Assembly (NCBI RefSeq): GCF_040361195.1
Contig: NZ_APNE01000003.1
DNA length: 64,000 nucleotides
Reading direction: 5' to 3' (one strand)
Source of the DNA: Salinisphaera hydrothermalis
GTDB taxonomy: Bacteria > Pseudomonadota > Gammaproteobacteria > Nevskiales > Salinisphaeraceae
Positions within the stretch are counted from its first letter, which is position 1. Each line of letters begins with the position of its first letter. Below, in pieces: positions 1-8,420 of the stretch. Position numbers and translations under genes: made by a program. The notes under the pieces are model-generated. The model worked only from the letters and a program-made list of their open reading frames with translations. It was not told the DNA's origin and did not search any database.

Positions 1-606
1 TTCCACCACCATGTAATCGGCGGCACCCGGCAGCGTCTGGCCGGCGAGCAGCGATTGAAACGGGTTGTCAGGGGTGTTGCCGCCGATATCACCGCTGAAC
101 ACGATCGAGCGTTCCATGCCGACGCGGCTGCGCCAGGTCACGGTCACCGCGGCCGCGCCCAGAATATGCGCGCTGCGATGAAAGGTCAGCCACAGGCCGT
201 GCATGCGCAGGGCGCGATCGAAGCGGAAATCCGGGCGCCGGTCCAGCGGCTGGAAGTCGATGAGTTCGACGTCGGCCGCATCGTATTCGTCGCTGAACTT
301 GGCGGCGTCGCGCAGCGCCAGTTCGGTCATCCAGGCGGTGGCTTCAGTGCAGTACACCGGGCCGCGAAAGCCTGCGCGATGCAGCTGCGGCAGCCGCCCG
401 GTGTGATCGCGATGCGCATGCGTGAGTACGACGAAATCCAGGCGCCGGGCATCGAAGCCGAGTTTGGGCGCACCGTCCGCGAAGCCGGCGCCGCGTTCGG
501 CATGGGCCCCGCAGTCGACGAGAAAACGCACGCCCAGTCGCTCGTCGACCAGCAGGCTGGCCGAGCCGGTCACGCTTTCGGCGCCGCCGATAAAGCTGAG
601 TTGCAT
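1..606 (-). CDS. MBL-fold metallohydrolase of the RNA-processing (CPSF/YSH1-like) type, partial
   Basis: The gene runs off the left edge, so only the first 202 residues are visible. The start ATG is at 606. The N-terminus (MQLSFIGGAESVTGSASLLV) matches the opening of the metallo-beta-lactamase subfamily that includes the CPSF-73/YSH1-like ribonucleases. The metal-binding motif THAHRDHTG is present, followed further on by SAHILGAA and FSGDIG, which supply the later metal-ligand His and Asp in this fold. The expected C-terminal beta-CASP and RMMBL parts lie outside the window. The family suggests a zinc-dependent nuclease or hydrolase in the cytoplasm; which substrate it cuts cannot be told from this fragment. 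Upstream lies the 3' end of a hydroxyacid dehydrogenase on the same strand, about 157 bp away. Confidence 0.85.
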   Translation of the reverse strand, partial: MQLSFIGGAESVTGSASLLVDERLGVRFLVDCGAHAERGAGFADGAPKLGFDARRLDFVVLTHAHRDHTGRLPQLHRAGFRGPVYCTEATAWMTELALRDAAKFSDEYDAADVELIDFQPLDRRPDFRFDRALRMHGLWLTFHRSAHILGAAAVTVTWRSRVGMERSIVFSGDIGGNTPDNPFQSLLAGQTLPGAADYMVVE

Positions 607-745
607 AGCCACAGGAAGAGTCGGTCCCGCCGGGCAGGCGGCGGGAAAAGTCGATCTCTGCATCCTACCCGGGAATGGGCAGCCTGGATGCAGGCAGTGG
701 CCGAGTCCTGGAGCTCACGCTCTCCGGCAGCGCAGACCCCGTCGC

Positions 746-759
746 CCTATTGGAATAGG
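746..759. repeat. Short palindrome, copy 1 of 3
   Basis: CCTATT and AATAGG flank GG. This is a shortened version of the palindrome found perfectly at 9239-9260 and nearly perfectly at 14701-14722. It lies just past the stop codon of the dehydrogenase at 763-1794. It could be a terminator hairpin or a repeated protein-binding or insertion site. Confidence 0.55.
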
Positions 760-762
760 CTT

Positions 763-1794
763 TTACCCGTGGCCGTACAGCTTCAGCAACTCGGCGTTGA
801 CGCAGTTGCGTAGCCCTTCACCGCGTAGATAGCGCGTCAGCGTTTCGGTCGACAGCCGGCGCGCGTCGGCGCGGCTGGCCGGGCTGTACCAGGCGGCGTG
901 CGGGGTGAGAATCAACCGATCCTTGAGGCGCTCGTCGCCGCGTTCGAGCGCGGCGAACAACGGGCGGCTCATATTCGGCGGCTCTTCCGGGAGTACGTCC
1001 AGCGCGGCTCCGGCGATCCCGCCTTCCACCAGTGCCGTGTAGAGGGCATCGATATCGACCACGGCGCCGCGGGCGGTGTTGATGAGCACCGCGTGCGGCG
1101 GCATGCGCGCCAATGCATCGGCGTCGATCAAGTGATGGGTGGTCTCGTTGAGCGGCGTATGCAGGCTCACCGCATCGCAGGTTTCCAGCAGTTCTTCCAG
1201 GCTGTCCACGCGCGAGACGCCGACCGCGATCTCCTGACCGCGCGGCAGTTCCGGATCGTAGGCCACGACCTCGATGCCGAAGGCCTTGGCGCGCAGCGCG
1301 GTCGCCGTACCGATCCGGCCCAGCCCGACGATGCCGAGCCGGCTGCCGCGAACCCGTTCGACCTGCGGCGCGCCGGGTTTGAAGGCGTCGACCGGCGACT
1401 GCTGCAGGCGCTGATCGTGGAAGACGAGCCCGCGCCGGAAGGCCAGCAGCATGCCGATGGCATGATCGGCGACCTCGCTGGTGCCGTAGTCCGGCGTGTT
1501 GCAGACCGGGATGCCGGCGGCCGCGGCGGCGTCGAGATCGATATGATCGAAACCGACGCCGGCGCGCACGATGACGCGGCAGTTATCCAGCTTTGCGATC
1601 AGCTCGCGATCGATGAATACCTCGTGCCAGACCAGCAGCGCGTCGGCCGCGCGCCAGTGCGTCTCGTCGATACGCGCCGCTTCGCGTTCGCGAAAGATAT
1701 CGAACGCGAAATCCGGTCCGGCGGTCTCGCGCTCGAGTTCGGCATCGTCTTCGTACTGGGCGTCCGGCGTGAGAATGGAAAAAGCGCGACTCAT
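763..1794 (-). CDS. D-isomer-specific 2-hydroxyacid dehydrogenase (CtBP-like)
   Basis: The 343-residue protein has the full D-2-hydroxyacid dehydrogenase layout: a catalytic flavodoxin-like domain split around a Rossmann NAD-binding domain. Visible motifs are GLGRIG at about 157-162 for the dinucleotide, NTARGAVVD with catalytic Arg242, DVLPEEPP with Glu271 and TPHAAW with His299. It should interconvert a 2-oxo acid and a D-2-hydroxy acid with NAD(P)H in the cytoplasm. It lies 43 bp downstream of the TRAP permease dctM on the same strand, so the imported carboxylate is probably its substrate or a precursor; this link is an inference. The C-terminal binding protein branch is the closest fit by feel; exact substrate is unknown. 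Confidence 0.85.
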   Translation of the reverse strand: MSRAFSILTPDAQYEDDAELERETAGPDFAFDIFREREAARIDETHWRAADALLVWHEVFIDRELIAKLDNCRVIVRAGVGFDHIDLDAAAAAGIPVCNTPDYGTSEVADHAIGMLLAFRRGLVFHDQRLQQSPVDAFKPGAPQVERVRGSRLGIVGLGRIGTATALRAKAFGIEVVAYDPELPRGQEIAVGVSRVDSLEELLETCDAVSLHTPLNETTHHLIDADALARMPPHAVLINTARGAVVDIDALYTALVEGGIAGAALDVLPEEPPNMSRPLFAALERGDERLKDRLILTPHAAWYSPASRADARRLSTETLTRYLRGEGLRNCVNAELLKLYGHG

Positions 1795-1837
1795 TGGGGG
1801 TTCGTCCGATCGGTTGGGCGGCCATCAACGGCGCGGT

Positions 1838-3100
1838 TCACTGGTACCACAGCACGATGCCCGGGAAGAGAATGAACAGGAACAGCAGCGCCAGCAGCAC
1901 GGCGTAGTAGGGCAGCAGCGCAGCCGAGAGTTTTTCCATCGGTACGTCACCCACGCCGCAGCCGACGTAGAGCACGGTGCCCACCGGCGGCGTGATCAGC
2001 CCGATGCCGAGCGCGAACGACATCAGCACGCCGAAATAGACCGGGTCGATGCCGAGTTTGGTGACCACTGGCGTCATCAACGGGGCGAGGATGACCATCG
2101 CCGGCGTCAGGTCCATGAAAAAACCGACCAGTAGCAGCACCACGATCAGAATCATCAGCATCACGAAACGCTGATCGGTGAGCGCGGTCAGTGCGGCGAC
2201 GATATGTTGCGGCACCATGTTGGCGGTGAGCAGCCAAGCCAGCACGTTGGCAAACGTCAGCAGCAACAGCACGACGCCGGTGAGCTGGCCGGTATTCACG
2301 AACAGCTGGAACAGCTTCTTCAGCGTGAGCGTGCGATAGAAGAACAGCGACACGACGATGGCGTAGATCAGCGCGATCGCGGAGCTCTCGGTGGGCGTGA
2401 ACACGCCGCCCAGAATCCCGCCCACGATGATCAACGGCAGCATCAGCGCCGGCAGCGCGGCAAAGAAGGAGTCGATGACCTCGCGTACGGAAAACGACTG
2501 TGCCGCCCCGCTGGATCGCGAGGTGGCATAGGTCGTGATCATCAGCCCGATGGTGACCAGGATGCCGGGCACGATCCCGGCGAGAAACAGATTCGAAATC
2601 GAGGTGTTGGTGACCACGCCGAACAGAATCATCGGAATCGATGGCGGCACGATGATGCCGACGACCGACGCCCCGACGACGATCGCGGTAGCGGCCGCGG
2701 CCGAATAGCCTTTTTCCTTCATCGGCCGGATCAGCATGCCGCCGATCGCCGAGGCATCCGCCACGGCAGAGCCGCTGATGCCGCCAAAGAACATGGAGGT
2801 GAGCACCGCGATCTGGCCCAGGCCGCCGGCCATGAAGCCCACCAGCGAGCTGGCGAAGCGTACCAGCCGGCGGGCGATGCCGCCGTGGCTCATCACCTCG
2901 CCGACCATGATGAACAACGGGATCGCCAGCAGCGGAAAGGAATCCAGCCCGTTCACGCCCTGCTGGATCAGCGGCGAGAACGCGTAGTGGTAATGCATCA
3001 TCAAGTAAATGCTGATGCCGGCCAGGCCGATCGAAATCGGAATGCCGATCGCGATCAGCACCAGAAGAGCGGCGAGCATGCCGAGCATGAACATGGTCAC
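1838..3100 (-). CDS. dctM: TRAP transporter large permease (DctM family)
   Basis: A 420-residue, strongly hydrophobic protein with about a dozen membrane segments. It has typical DctM features: a start with MLGMLAALLVLIAIGIPISIGLAG, the stretch PLLAIPLFIMVGEVMSHGGIARRLVRF near residues 56-82, and PPSIPMILFGVV. It is the ion-coupled (usually sodium) channel-like subunit of a tripartite ATP-independent periplasmic transporter and works with the small permease and the periplasmic binding protein. Its start overlaps the end of the DctQ gene by 4 bp (ATGA), so the two are translationally coupled. The closest characterised TRAP systems carry C4-dicarboxylates, sugar acids and other carboxylates; the sequence alone does not settle the substrate. 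Confidence 0.93.
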   Translation of the reverse strand: MTMFMLGMLAALLVLIAIGIPISIGLAGISIYLMMHYHYAFSPLIQQGVNGLDSFPLLAIPLFIMVGEVMSHGGIARRLVRFASSLVGFMAGGLGQIAVLTSMFFGGISGSAVADASAIGGMLIRPMKEKGYSAAAATAIVVGASVVGIIVPPSIPMILFGVVTNTSISNLFLAGIVPGILVTIGLMITTYATSRSSGAAQSFSVREVIDSFFAALPALMLPLIIVGGILGGVFTPTESSAIALIYAIVVSLFFYRTLTLKKLFQLFVNTGQLTGVVLLLLTFANVLAWLLTANMVPQHIVAALTALTDQRFVMLMILIVVLLLVGFFMDLTPAMVILAPLMTPVVTKLGIDPVYFGVLMSFALGIGLITPPVGTVLYVGCGVGDVPMEKLSAALLPYYAVLLALLFLFILFPGIVLWYQ

Positions 3101-3591
3101 GCCCTCCGTGTAAATCGGGCGATCAGCCGCAGCAGATCCACCGTATTGGCGATCGCCAGCAGCGCTGCGAAGAACAGCATTGCCATGTACAGATACGTCT
3201 TGGAAATGCCCAGCAATGGCGTGACGCTCACATAGCCCGACACAAGTTGTTGATAGGCCATAACGATGATCACGCAGACGGCATAGACAATCGCGATCTT
3301 GAAGATGTCGAAGACCCGGGCGACAGCGCCCGGCACCGCATCCTTCACGAAGGTGACGGCGATGTTCTCGTTGGCGAGACAGCCGACGCCGCCACCGACC
3401 AGCACGGCCCAGATGAAGAAATAGCGCGACATTGCCTCGGCCCAGTCATAGGAACTGTTCAGCACGAAGCGGCCGAAAACGTTGGCCGAAACACAGAAGA
3501 ACACGGCGATGGTGAGCACGCCGACGACTACGCCCAGCGCAAGACGCAGGTAATGGACGCCACGCTCAACGGTGGCAACAAGCGCGTCCAT
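3097..3591 (-). CDS. dctQ: TRAP transporter small permease (DctQ family)
   Basis: A 164-residue membrane protein with four predicted helices, the usual size and topology for DctQ. I place the start at the ATG at 3591 (MDALVATVERG), because the upstream in-frame Met at 3654 would add a charged, non-family leader that crosses a strong hairpin at 3628-3656. Motifs such as RFVLNSSYDWAEAMSRYFFIWAVLVGGGVG fit the family. The small permease pairs with DctM and is needed for transport. The hairpin just upstream separates this gene from dctP. Confidence 0.9.
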   Translation of the reverse strand: MDALVATVERGVHYLRLALGVVVGVLTIAVFFCVSANVFGRFVLNSSYDWAEAMSRYFFIWAVLVGGGVGCLANENIAVTFVKDAVPGAVARVFDIFKIAIVYAVCVIIVMAYQQLVSGYVSVTPLLGISKTYLYMAMLFFAALLAIANTVDLLRLIARFTRRA

Positions 3592-3627
3592 GAATATCGA
3601 CCCCGCAAGATCATGATGAATGAATGG

Positions 3628-3656
3628 CGATGGGCGGGCGCGGCGCCCGCCCATCG
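3628..3656 (-). promoter_or_regulatory. Intercistronic hairpin between dctP and dctQ
   Basis: A perfect 13-bp inverted repeat (CGATGGGCGGGCG against its complement) with a 3-base loop lies between the dctP stop and the dctQ start. No T-run follows it on the transcribed strand, so it looks like an RNA-stabilising or partially attenuating stem and not a full terminator. Such stems often leave more transcript for the binding protein than for the permeases. Confidence 0.6.
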
Positions 3657-3696
3657 ATGTCGCCGTCGCCCCCGACGGCGCGGCTGACAGCCCGCG

Positions 3697-4779
3697 TCAG
3701 TGCGGGTGGTTGGTGGCCTTCATCACCTCATCGAACAGCGGCTCGCCGATCTTGCTCTTGAAGTCCTGGTACACCGGCTGGGCCTTCTTCTTGAACGCGT
3801 CGCGCTGGCTGGCGGTCAGGTTCGTGATCTTCAGGCCCTTCTTCTCGAGCTCGCTCTTGGCCTGGGCGTCAATATCGCGGCTGACCTTGCGCTCGTAGTT
3901 GCCCATCTGGACGCTCGCGGTACGGACCAGCTTCTGGTACGGCTTGGGCAGACGCTGCCAGAAGCGCTCGGACATCAGCGTGATGAACGGCGTATAAACA
4001 TGCTTGGTGGCCGTGGCGTTGGACTGTACTTCGTAGAACTTGGAGGTGAGGATGGTCACCCACGGGTTCTCCTGGGCGTCCACCGTGCCCTGGTCGAGCG
4101 CGGTGAACAGCTCCGCGAACGACATCGGCGTGGGGTTGGCACCGAGCGTACGCCAGATATCCAGCTGAACCGGGCTTTGCATGACACGGATCTTCAGGCC
4201 ATGCAGATCCTTCGGTGAATTGATCACGCCCTTGCTGTCGGTGAGCTGGCGGAAGCCGTTCTCGGCCCAGCCTAGCGCCACCAGGCCGTTGCGATGATCG
4301 GTGATCTGCTTGAGGATCTTCTGTCCGATCGGGCCATCCAGCACCTTGTCGGCCTGTTTCGTATTGTCGAACAGAAAGGGCAGATCGAAGACCGCGAGTT
4401 CCGGCTCCATCTTGATCAGCGGCGACGTCGACGGCTGGGTCATTTCTGCCGTACCGGACTGCAGCGCACTGGTCATCTGCAGGTCGTCGCCGAGCTGGGC
4501 GCTGGGGAAGATGTTGACTTTGATATGGCCGTTGCTGCGCTGTTCGACGATCTTCTTGAAATAAGCCACGCCGCGATACTGGGCGCTGCTCTCGGCCAGG
4601 CCGATGCCGAACTTGATGGTGAACTGTTGATTGCCCTCGACCTTAACCGGGCCGCCCGAGACCTTTGGCATCGGCAGGAAGTGCAGCGAATCACCGCTGT
4701 TGGTGGCAGCCACCGCAGCGCCGGCAACGAGCAAGCCGCCGACCAGCCCGGCATAGCGAGCGAACATTCTGATTTTCAT
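3697..4779 (-). CDS. dctP: TRAP transporter periplasmic substrate-binding protein (DctP family)
   Basis: A 360-residue secreted protein. It begins with a signal peptide (MKIRMFARYAGLVGGLLVAGAAVAA) with likely cleavage after the AVAA. The mature part has DctP-family blocks: FGIGLAESSAQYRGVAYFKKIVEQRSNGHIKVNIFP, then GLKIRVMQSPVQLDIWRTLGANPTPMSFAELFTALDQGTVDAQENP, which holds the conserved Arg that binds the ligand carboxylate. It is the first gene of the dctPQM-dehydrogenase operon and has an AAGGAG ribosome site just upstream. It delivers an organic acid to DctQM. Confidence 0.93.
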   Translation of the reverse strand: MKIRMFARYAGLVGGLLVAGAAVAATNSGDSLHFLPMPKVSGGPVKVEGNQQFTIKFGIGLAESSAQYRGVAYFKKIVEQRSNGHIKVNIFPSAQLGDDLQMTSALQSGTAEMTQPSTSPLIKMEPELAVFDLPFLFDNTKQADKVLDGPIGQKILKQITDHRNGLVALGWAENGFRQLTDSKGVINSPKDLHGLKIRVMQSPVQLDIWRTLGANPTPMSFAELFTALDQGTVDAQENPWVTILTSKFYEVQSNATATKHVYTPFITLMSERFWQRLPKPYQKLVRTASVQMGNYERKVSRDIDAQAKSELEKKGLKITNLTASQRDAFKKKAQPVYQDFKSKIGEPLFDEVMKATNHPH

Positions 4780-5047
4780 GGCTCTCCTTCAGTTGGTCTG
4801 CGATTCGCGATGAGCGAACCGTCGCGGCGCATCTGGACATCGGCTACCGGAGTAGCGTGCTGATCGGCGATTGGATGATCGATTTTTGTTGCGCTCCATG
4901 TTGACCATAGATGTGCATAAGCACGGCGACAATGCGCTTGCGACCAAAGTCTCGTGCGTGGCCGCCATGCGTCGGGCCGCCTCGCCCATCTTCAAATGGG
5001 ACCGATTTCAAAGCGGGTCGCTGGAATGGTGGGACGATTCGCGTTAC
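4780..5047. other. Non-coding region upstream of dctP
   Basis: This 268-bp stretch holds the promoter side of the TRAP operon. The end next to dctP carries AAGGAG on the minus strand. A moderately AT-rich patch (about 4860-4920) could hold the promoter, but I could not pick a convincing pair of -35 and -10 boxes. No gene is supported here. Confidence 0.4.
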
Positions 5048-5334
5048 TAGGACGTGTTGAGGTTTCGTGAGCGCACTGCGTTGACGTGCGCAAATCGTGT
5101 CCGGCAAGGCGCGAGTCGCCGGCTCGGGGCGTGCCACGACCCAGACTCGCAACGCCGCCGGGCGCCCCAACCCTTCGGGACAAGCGCCTTAAATTAACGA
5201 CACGACGGCAATCCAGCGTTGTCGCGCTCTCGCGTAGAACGACTACGCCACGTTCGCTACGCCTCGTCTTGCCGCCCCTGGTTAATTTTCAGGGAGCGCT
5301 TGGCGCGGGCCCGCACGAGACCTCAACACGCCCG
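5048..5334 (+). repeat. Hairpin-rich intergenic element, copy A (terminal inverted repeats)
   Basis: The left end reads TAGGACGTGTTGAGGTTTCG and the right end GAGACCTCAACACGCCCG, an imperfect terminal inverted repeat shared with copies B, C and D. Inside are the shared blocks CAAATCGTGTCCGGCAAGG, GACTCGCAACGCCGCCGGG and CCCAACCCTTCGGG. The stretch about 5213-5273, which includes a CGTAG/CTACG stem, is almost identical to about 47697-47756 in copy D. Unlike D, this copy has a GGTTAATTTT block near its right end. No open frame in it looks like a real gene. Confidence 0.85.
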
Positions 5335-5530
5335 ATGCAGCCGTTCGCGTGAGCCGCGCGTGGGCGACTCGGGGAAGGGGCTCACCGGCGGCTCGGAGCG
5401 GGCGGCCGGCGTGAGTATCGGGATCGCGATCCATCACGCCATCCCTTAGGCGTGTCCGCCCCTCCGCGCGGCTCGCAGGGGCCTGTCGGCGGCTTGAGCC
5501 GCCGACCTGGCTCGAGAAGCGCGTTCGGCG
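5335..5530. other. Non-coding region between repeat copy A and the chemotaxis receptor
   Basis: No gene is visible. There is a 12-bp palindrome GGATCGCGATCC at 5421-5432, and a perfect hairpin at 5485-5506 listed separately. Confidence 0.4.
5485..5506 (-). terminator. Hairpin downstream of the chemotaxis receptor gene
   Basis: Perfect 9-bp stem GTCGGCGGC / GCCGCCGAC with loop TTGA, 25 bp past the stop codon. There is no clear T-run on the minus strand, so it is only a candidate terminator. Confidence 0.45.
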
Positions 5531-7195
5531 TTAAGCGGCAGCGCCGTGATGCGCGGGTAGGGGCTCCTCCTCAACAGGCATGGCGGCGCTGTCGACGTGT
5601 TTCGTCTTCGCTGTCGTGCTATCGGAGTGCTCGTTTTCGGCGCGCGCGTACAGCTCGAAGAATGCCACGCGCTGTTTGAGCGCCTGGGCCTGCGCTTCCA
5701 GCGAGCGGCCGGCTGCCGCGGATTGCTCCACCAGCGCGGCGTTCTGCTGGGTGGCGCCGTCCATTTGCGAGATCGCCTGGTTGACCTGCTCGATGCCGGT
5801 GGATTGTTCCTTGCTAGCGGCCGCGATCTCGGCGACCAGGTCGCTGACCTGATTCACGCGGTTGGCGATGGCTTCGAGGGCCTCGCCGGAGCGTGCGACC
5901 TGGGCCGAACCATCGGCGACCTTGCTCGCGCTATCCGCCACCAGGGCCTTGATATCTTCGGCGGCGGAAGCACTGCGGCTGGCAAGGCTGCGCACTTCGG
6001 TGGCGACGACCGCGAAGCCACGGCCCTGTTCACCAGCGCGTGCGGCCTCGACCGAGGCATTGAGTGCCAGCAGATTGGTCTGGAACGCAATTTCGTCGAT
6101 CAGGCCGACGATCTCGTTGATCTGCTGGCTCGATTGTTCGATCGCCTGCATCGAGGCCACGGCGCTGGTGGCCACCTCGCTGCCCTCGCTGGCTTGCTCG
6201 CGCACGCTTTCGGCCACCTGGTTGGCCTGCGCGGCGTTGTCGGCGTTCTGTTTGACCGTGGAGGTCATTTGTTCCATCGAGGCCGCGGTTTGCTGCAGGC
6301 TGGCGGCCTGCTCTTGCGTGCGGGTACTGAGTTCGTCGTTACCGGCGGCGATTTCGTTGGCCCCGGCCGTGACCGAATCGGCTCGGTTGTCGACATCGCT
6401 GACCACGTCGTAAAGACGAGCGCGCATGGATTCGATGCCGTCGATCATCCCGCCGAATTCGTCGCGATAGGGATTATCGACACGTTCATGCAGATGCCCG
6501 TCCGTGATCGAGGCGACGAACCGGCGAGCGGCCGCCAGCGGGCGCATGATGCCGGCCATCAGCCACAGCATGACGAGTACGGCGAGTATGAATACGGCCG
6601 CAGCCGCAGCGATGATGTAGGTCTGGGAATGGCGGGCGGAGACGCGGGTATCCGCATAGGCATCGGCGGCGGCACTGCGTTGCAGTCGCCAGAGCTGATG
6701 CAGTTGCTTGGCCAGGGTGTCGATGGGTTGATGCAGCGAAATGCCGTAAATATTCGTGGCATCGAGCATGTCGGCCTGGTTCAGGTCATCCACGAAATCA
6801 CCCAGTGATCCCTTGATGATCTTGAGGTTCTTGTGCGCCTGGTCGGCCAGTTTTTGTTCTTTCGGCCCAGTGATGAGCGTGGGATAGTAGGCTTTCCAGC
6901 CCTGATCGATTTTTTTCTCGATCGTTCCGATATTGTCGGCCATGCGTTTCATGGCCGAGGCATCGGGCTGTGAGGTCAGCAACGTGCCGACCTGAGAGCG
7001 CAAGTCATTGACTTGGCGGTCGAGGCTGGACACCGTCTCGATGCCGGACAGGTTCTGGTTGTAGATCGCGGCCGTATTGTCGGCGGCACGGCGAATCGAC
7101 CAGATCGACAGCGCGCTGAGCATGACAATGAATACGAGCGCCGCGCCGAAGCCGAGCGCGAGTTTCGCTCGCACACTTTTTCTCGGGTCCAACAT
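5531..7195 (-). CDS. Methyl-accepting chemotaxis protein
   Basis: A 554-residue transmembrane receptor. An N-terminal helix (about 12-34) is followed by a periplasmic four-helix-bundle ligand domain (about 35-190), a second membrane helix (about 193-216), a HAMP domain (to about 270) and a long cytoplasmic signalling coil. The hairpin tip, which contacts CheA and CheW, is seen in FQTNLLALNASVEAARAGEQGRGFAVVATEVR. Glutamine- and glutamate-rich stretches on both sides are likely methylation regions. There is no C-terminal NWETF-type CheR/CheB tether. The ligand is unknown. No other chemotaxis gene lies nearby, so it is an orphan receptor feeding a pathway encoded elsewhere. Confidence 0.93.
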   Translation of the reverse strand: MLDPRKSVRAKLALGFGAALVFIVMLSALSIWSIRRAADNTAAIYNQNLSGIETVSSLDRQVNDLRSQVGTLLTSQPDASAMKRMADNIGTIEKKIDQGWKAYYPTLITGPKEQKLADQAHKNLKIIKGSLGDFVDDLNQADMLDATNIYGISLHQPIDTLAKQLHQLWRLQRSAAADAYADTRVSARHSQTYIIAAAAAVFILAVLVMLWLMAGIMRPLAAARRFVASITDGHLHERVDNPYRDEFGGMIDGIESMRARLYDVVSDVDNRADSVTAGANEIAAGNDELSTRTQEQAASLQQTAASMEQMTSTVKQNADNAAQANQVAESVREQASEGSEVATSAVASMQAIEQSSQQINEIVGLIDEIAFQTNLLALNASVEAARAGEQGRGFAVVATEVRSLASRSASAAEDIKALVADSASKVADGSAQVARSGEALEAIANRVNQVSDLVAEIAAASKEQSTGIEQVNQAISQMDGATQQNAALVEQSAAAGRSLEAQAQALKQRVAFFELYARAENEHSDSTTAKTKHVDSAAMPVEEEPLPAHHGAAA

Positions 7196-7449
7196 CGAAA
7201 ATCTCCTCGGTGATGTTTCTTATCGTGTTTGTATGGCTTCGCGAGGCGGGGCCACTACGGTCTCGAAGACGCGATAACCTCATATCTTTCATCGGCGGCG
7301 GGCGTGCAGACTTGAATCGGCAAGCCGGATCGCTTCTGCCGCGAGCGACGAGCCGTACGGTGTTGGGGGATTGGCCATCACCGATTTACGGGCGTCGGCT
7401 GCGATAATTGGTTAGTCTTGCCGGCGAAACCGCGAACTACAGGTCCGTC

Positions 7450-8238
7450 GTGCCCACGCTGTCCGCTTTGTATCGCTACCCGGTCAAATCCACCGCCGGC
7501 GAGGTGCTGGGGCACGCCACCGTGACTGAGGAAGGCCTGTTGCGCGATCGCCGTTTCATGGTCGTCAAGCCGGATGGCCGCTTCGTCACCGCACGGACGC
7601 ACCCCGGCCTGCAACGCGTGTTTGCGCGCTTCGACGGCGAACATTTGTCGCTTACGCACGACGATTACCCGGCAATCCATGCCTCGCGACATGAGTTCAG
7701 CAGCCAGCGCTTCGATACCGGTGTCTGGGGCGACACGTTCGCCGCGCTGACCACGACGTTCGCCCTCGACGCCTGGTTCAGCCGAATCGTCGGCGAGCCG
7801 GTGCATTTGCTTTGGCTGGGCGAGCAATCCCGTCGGTATCGGGACCAGATCGGCGCTCGGGTGAGCTTTGCCGACGGCTATCCGTTGTTACTTACAGCGG
7901 AAGCCTCGCTCGCCGAGGTCAATACCTGGACCGACGGCACTCACGTCATGGCGCAGTTCCGGCCCAATGTGGTCGTCACCGGCAGCCCGGCGTTCGCGGA
8001 GGACGACTGGCGGCGTATTCGCATCGGCGACGTGGTGTTTCGGGTCGACAAACCCTGCGGGCGTTGCGTGATGATCACGGTCGATCCGGCCACCGGCGAG
8101 CGACGCCCCGATGGCGAGCCGTTGCGTACGCTCGGCCGGTATCGCAAGCAGGGCAAGGAGGTCTGTTTCGGCCAGAACCTCGTGGCCGAAAACACGGGTG
8201 AGCTCCAGATTGGGCAGGCGGTCGAGATTCTCGAATAA
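7450..8238 (+). CDS. MOSC-domain protein of the YcbX type
   Basis: I choose the GTG at 7450 (VPTLSALYRYPVKS) because YcbX-type proteins begin with a strand of this kind; a TTG at 7408 would add 14 residues without family likeness. The protein, 262 residues, has an N-terminal MOSC beta-barrel part (about 1-115) and a MOSC domain. The key cysteine for a molybdenum-cofactor sulfur site is in KPCGRCVMITVDPATGER. Members such as E. coli YcbX are molybdoenzymes that reduce N-hydroxylated bases, but this one lacks an obvious C-terminal ferredoxin domain, so its electron donor is unknown. It is divergent from the receptor gene. Confidence 0.85.
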   Translation: MPTLSALYRYPVKSTAGEVLGHATVTEEGLLRDRRFMVVKPDGRFVTARTHPGLQRVFARFDGEHLSLTHDDYPAIHASRHEFSSQRFDTGVWGDTFAALTTTFALDAWFSRIVGEPVHLLWLGEQSRRYRDQIGARVSFADGYPLLLTAEASLAEVNTWTDGTHVMAQFRPNVVVTGSPAFAEDDWRRIRIGDVVFRVDKPCGRCVMITVDPATGERRPDGEPLRTLGRYRKQGKEVCFGQNLVAENTGELQIGQAVEILE

Positions 8239-8420
8239 GCCGGCCCGGCGCGCGCTTCGCGCCGCGGATCGCATAGAGCGGGGCACAAACGGTCGGCACC
8301 CGGCAGCCGATCATTTTTGAAACGAAAGTTCGATCCGAGGCGCGCGCTCTCTGCTAGCTTTCGGCGGCCGTCGCCTGGTAGCCGCGGCACTTCGCTTGTT
8401 TCGAATTGGCAGGATCGAAT

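Noticed and set aside
5219..5449. Open frames across repeat copy A
   Set aside because: Explained by the element; no protein features.
8239..8300. GC-rich hairpin after the MOSC gene
   Set aside because: Short stem with no T-run in a very GC-rich stretch; chance pairing is likely.
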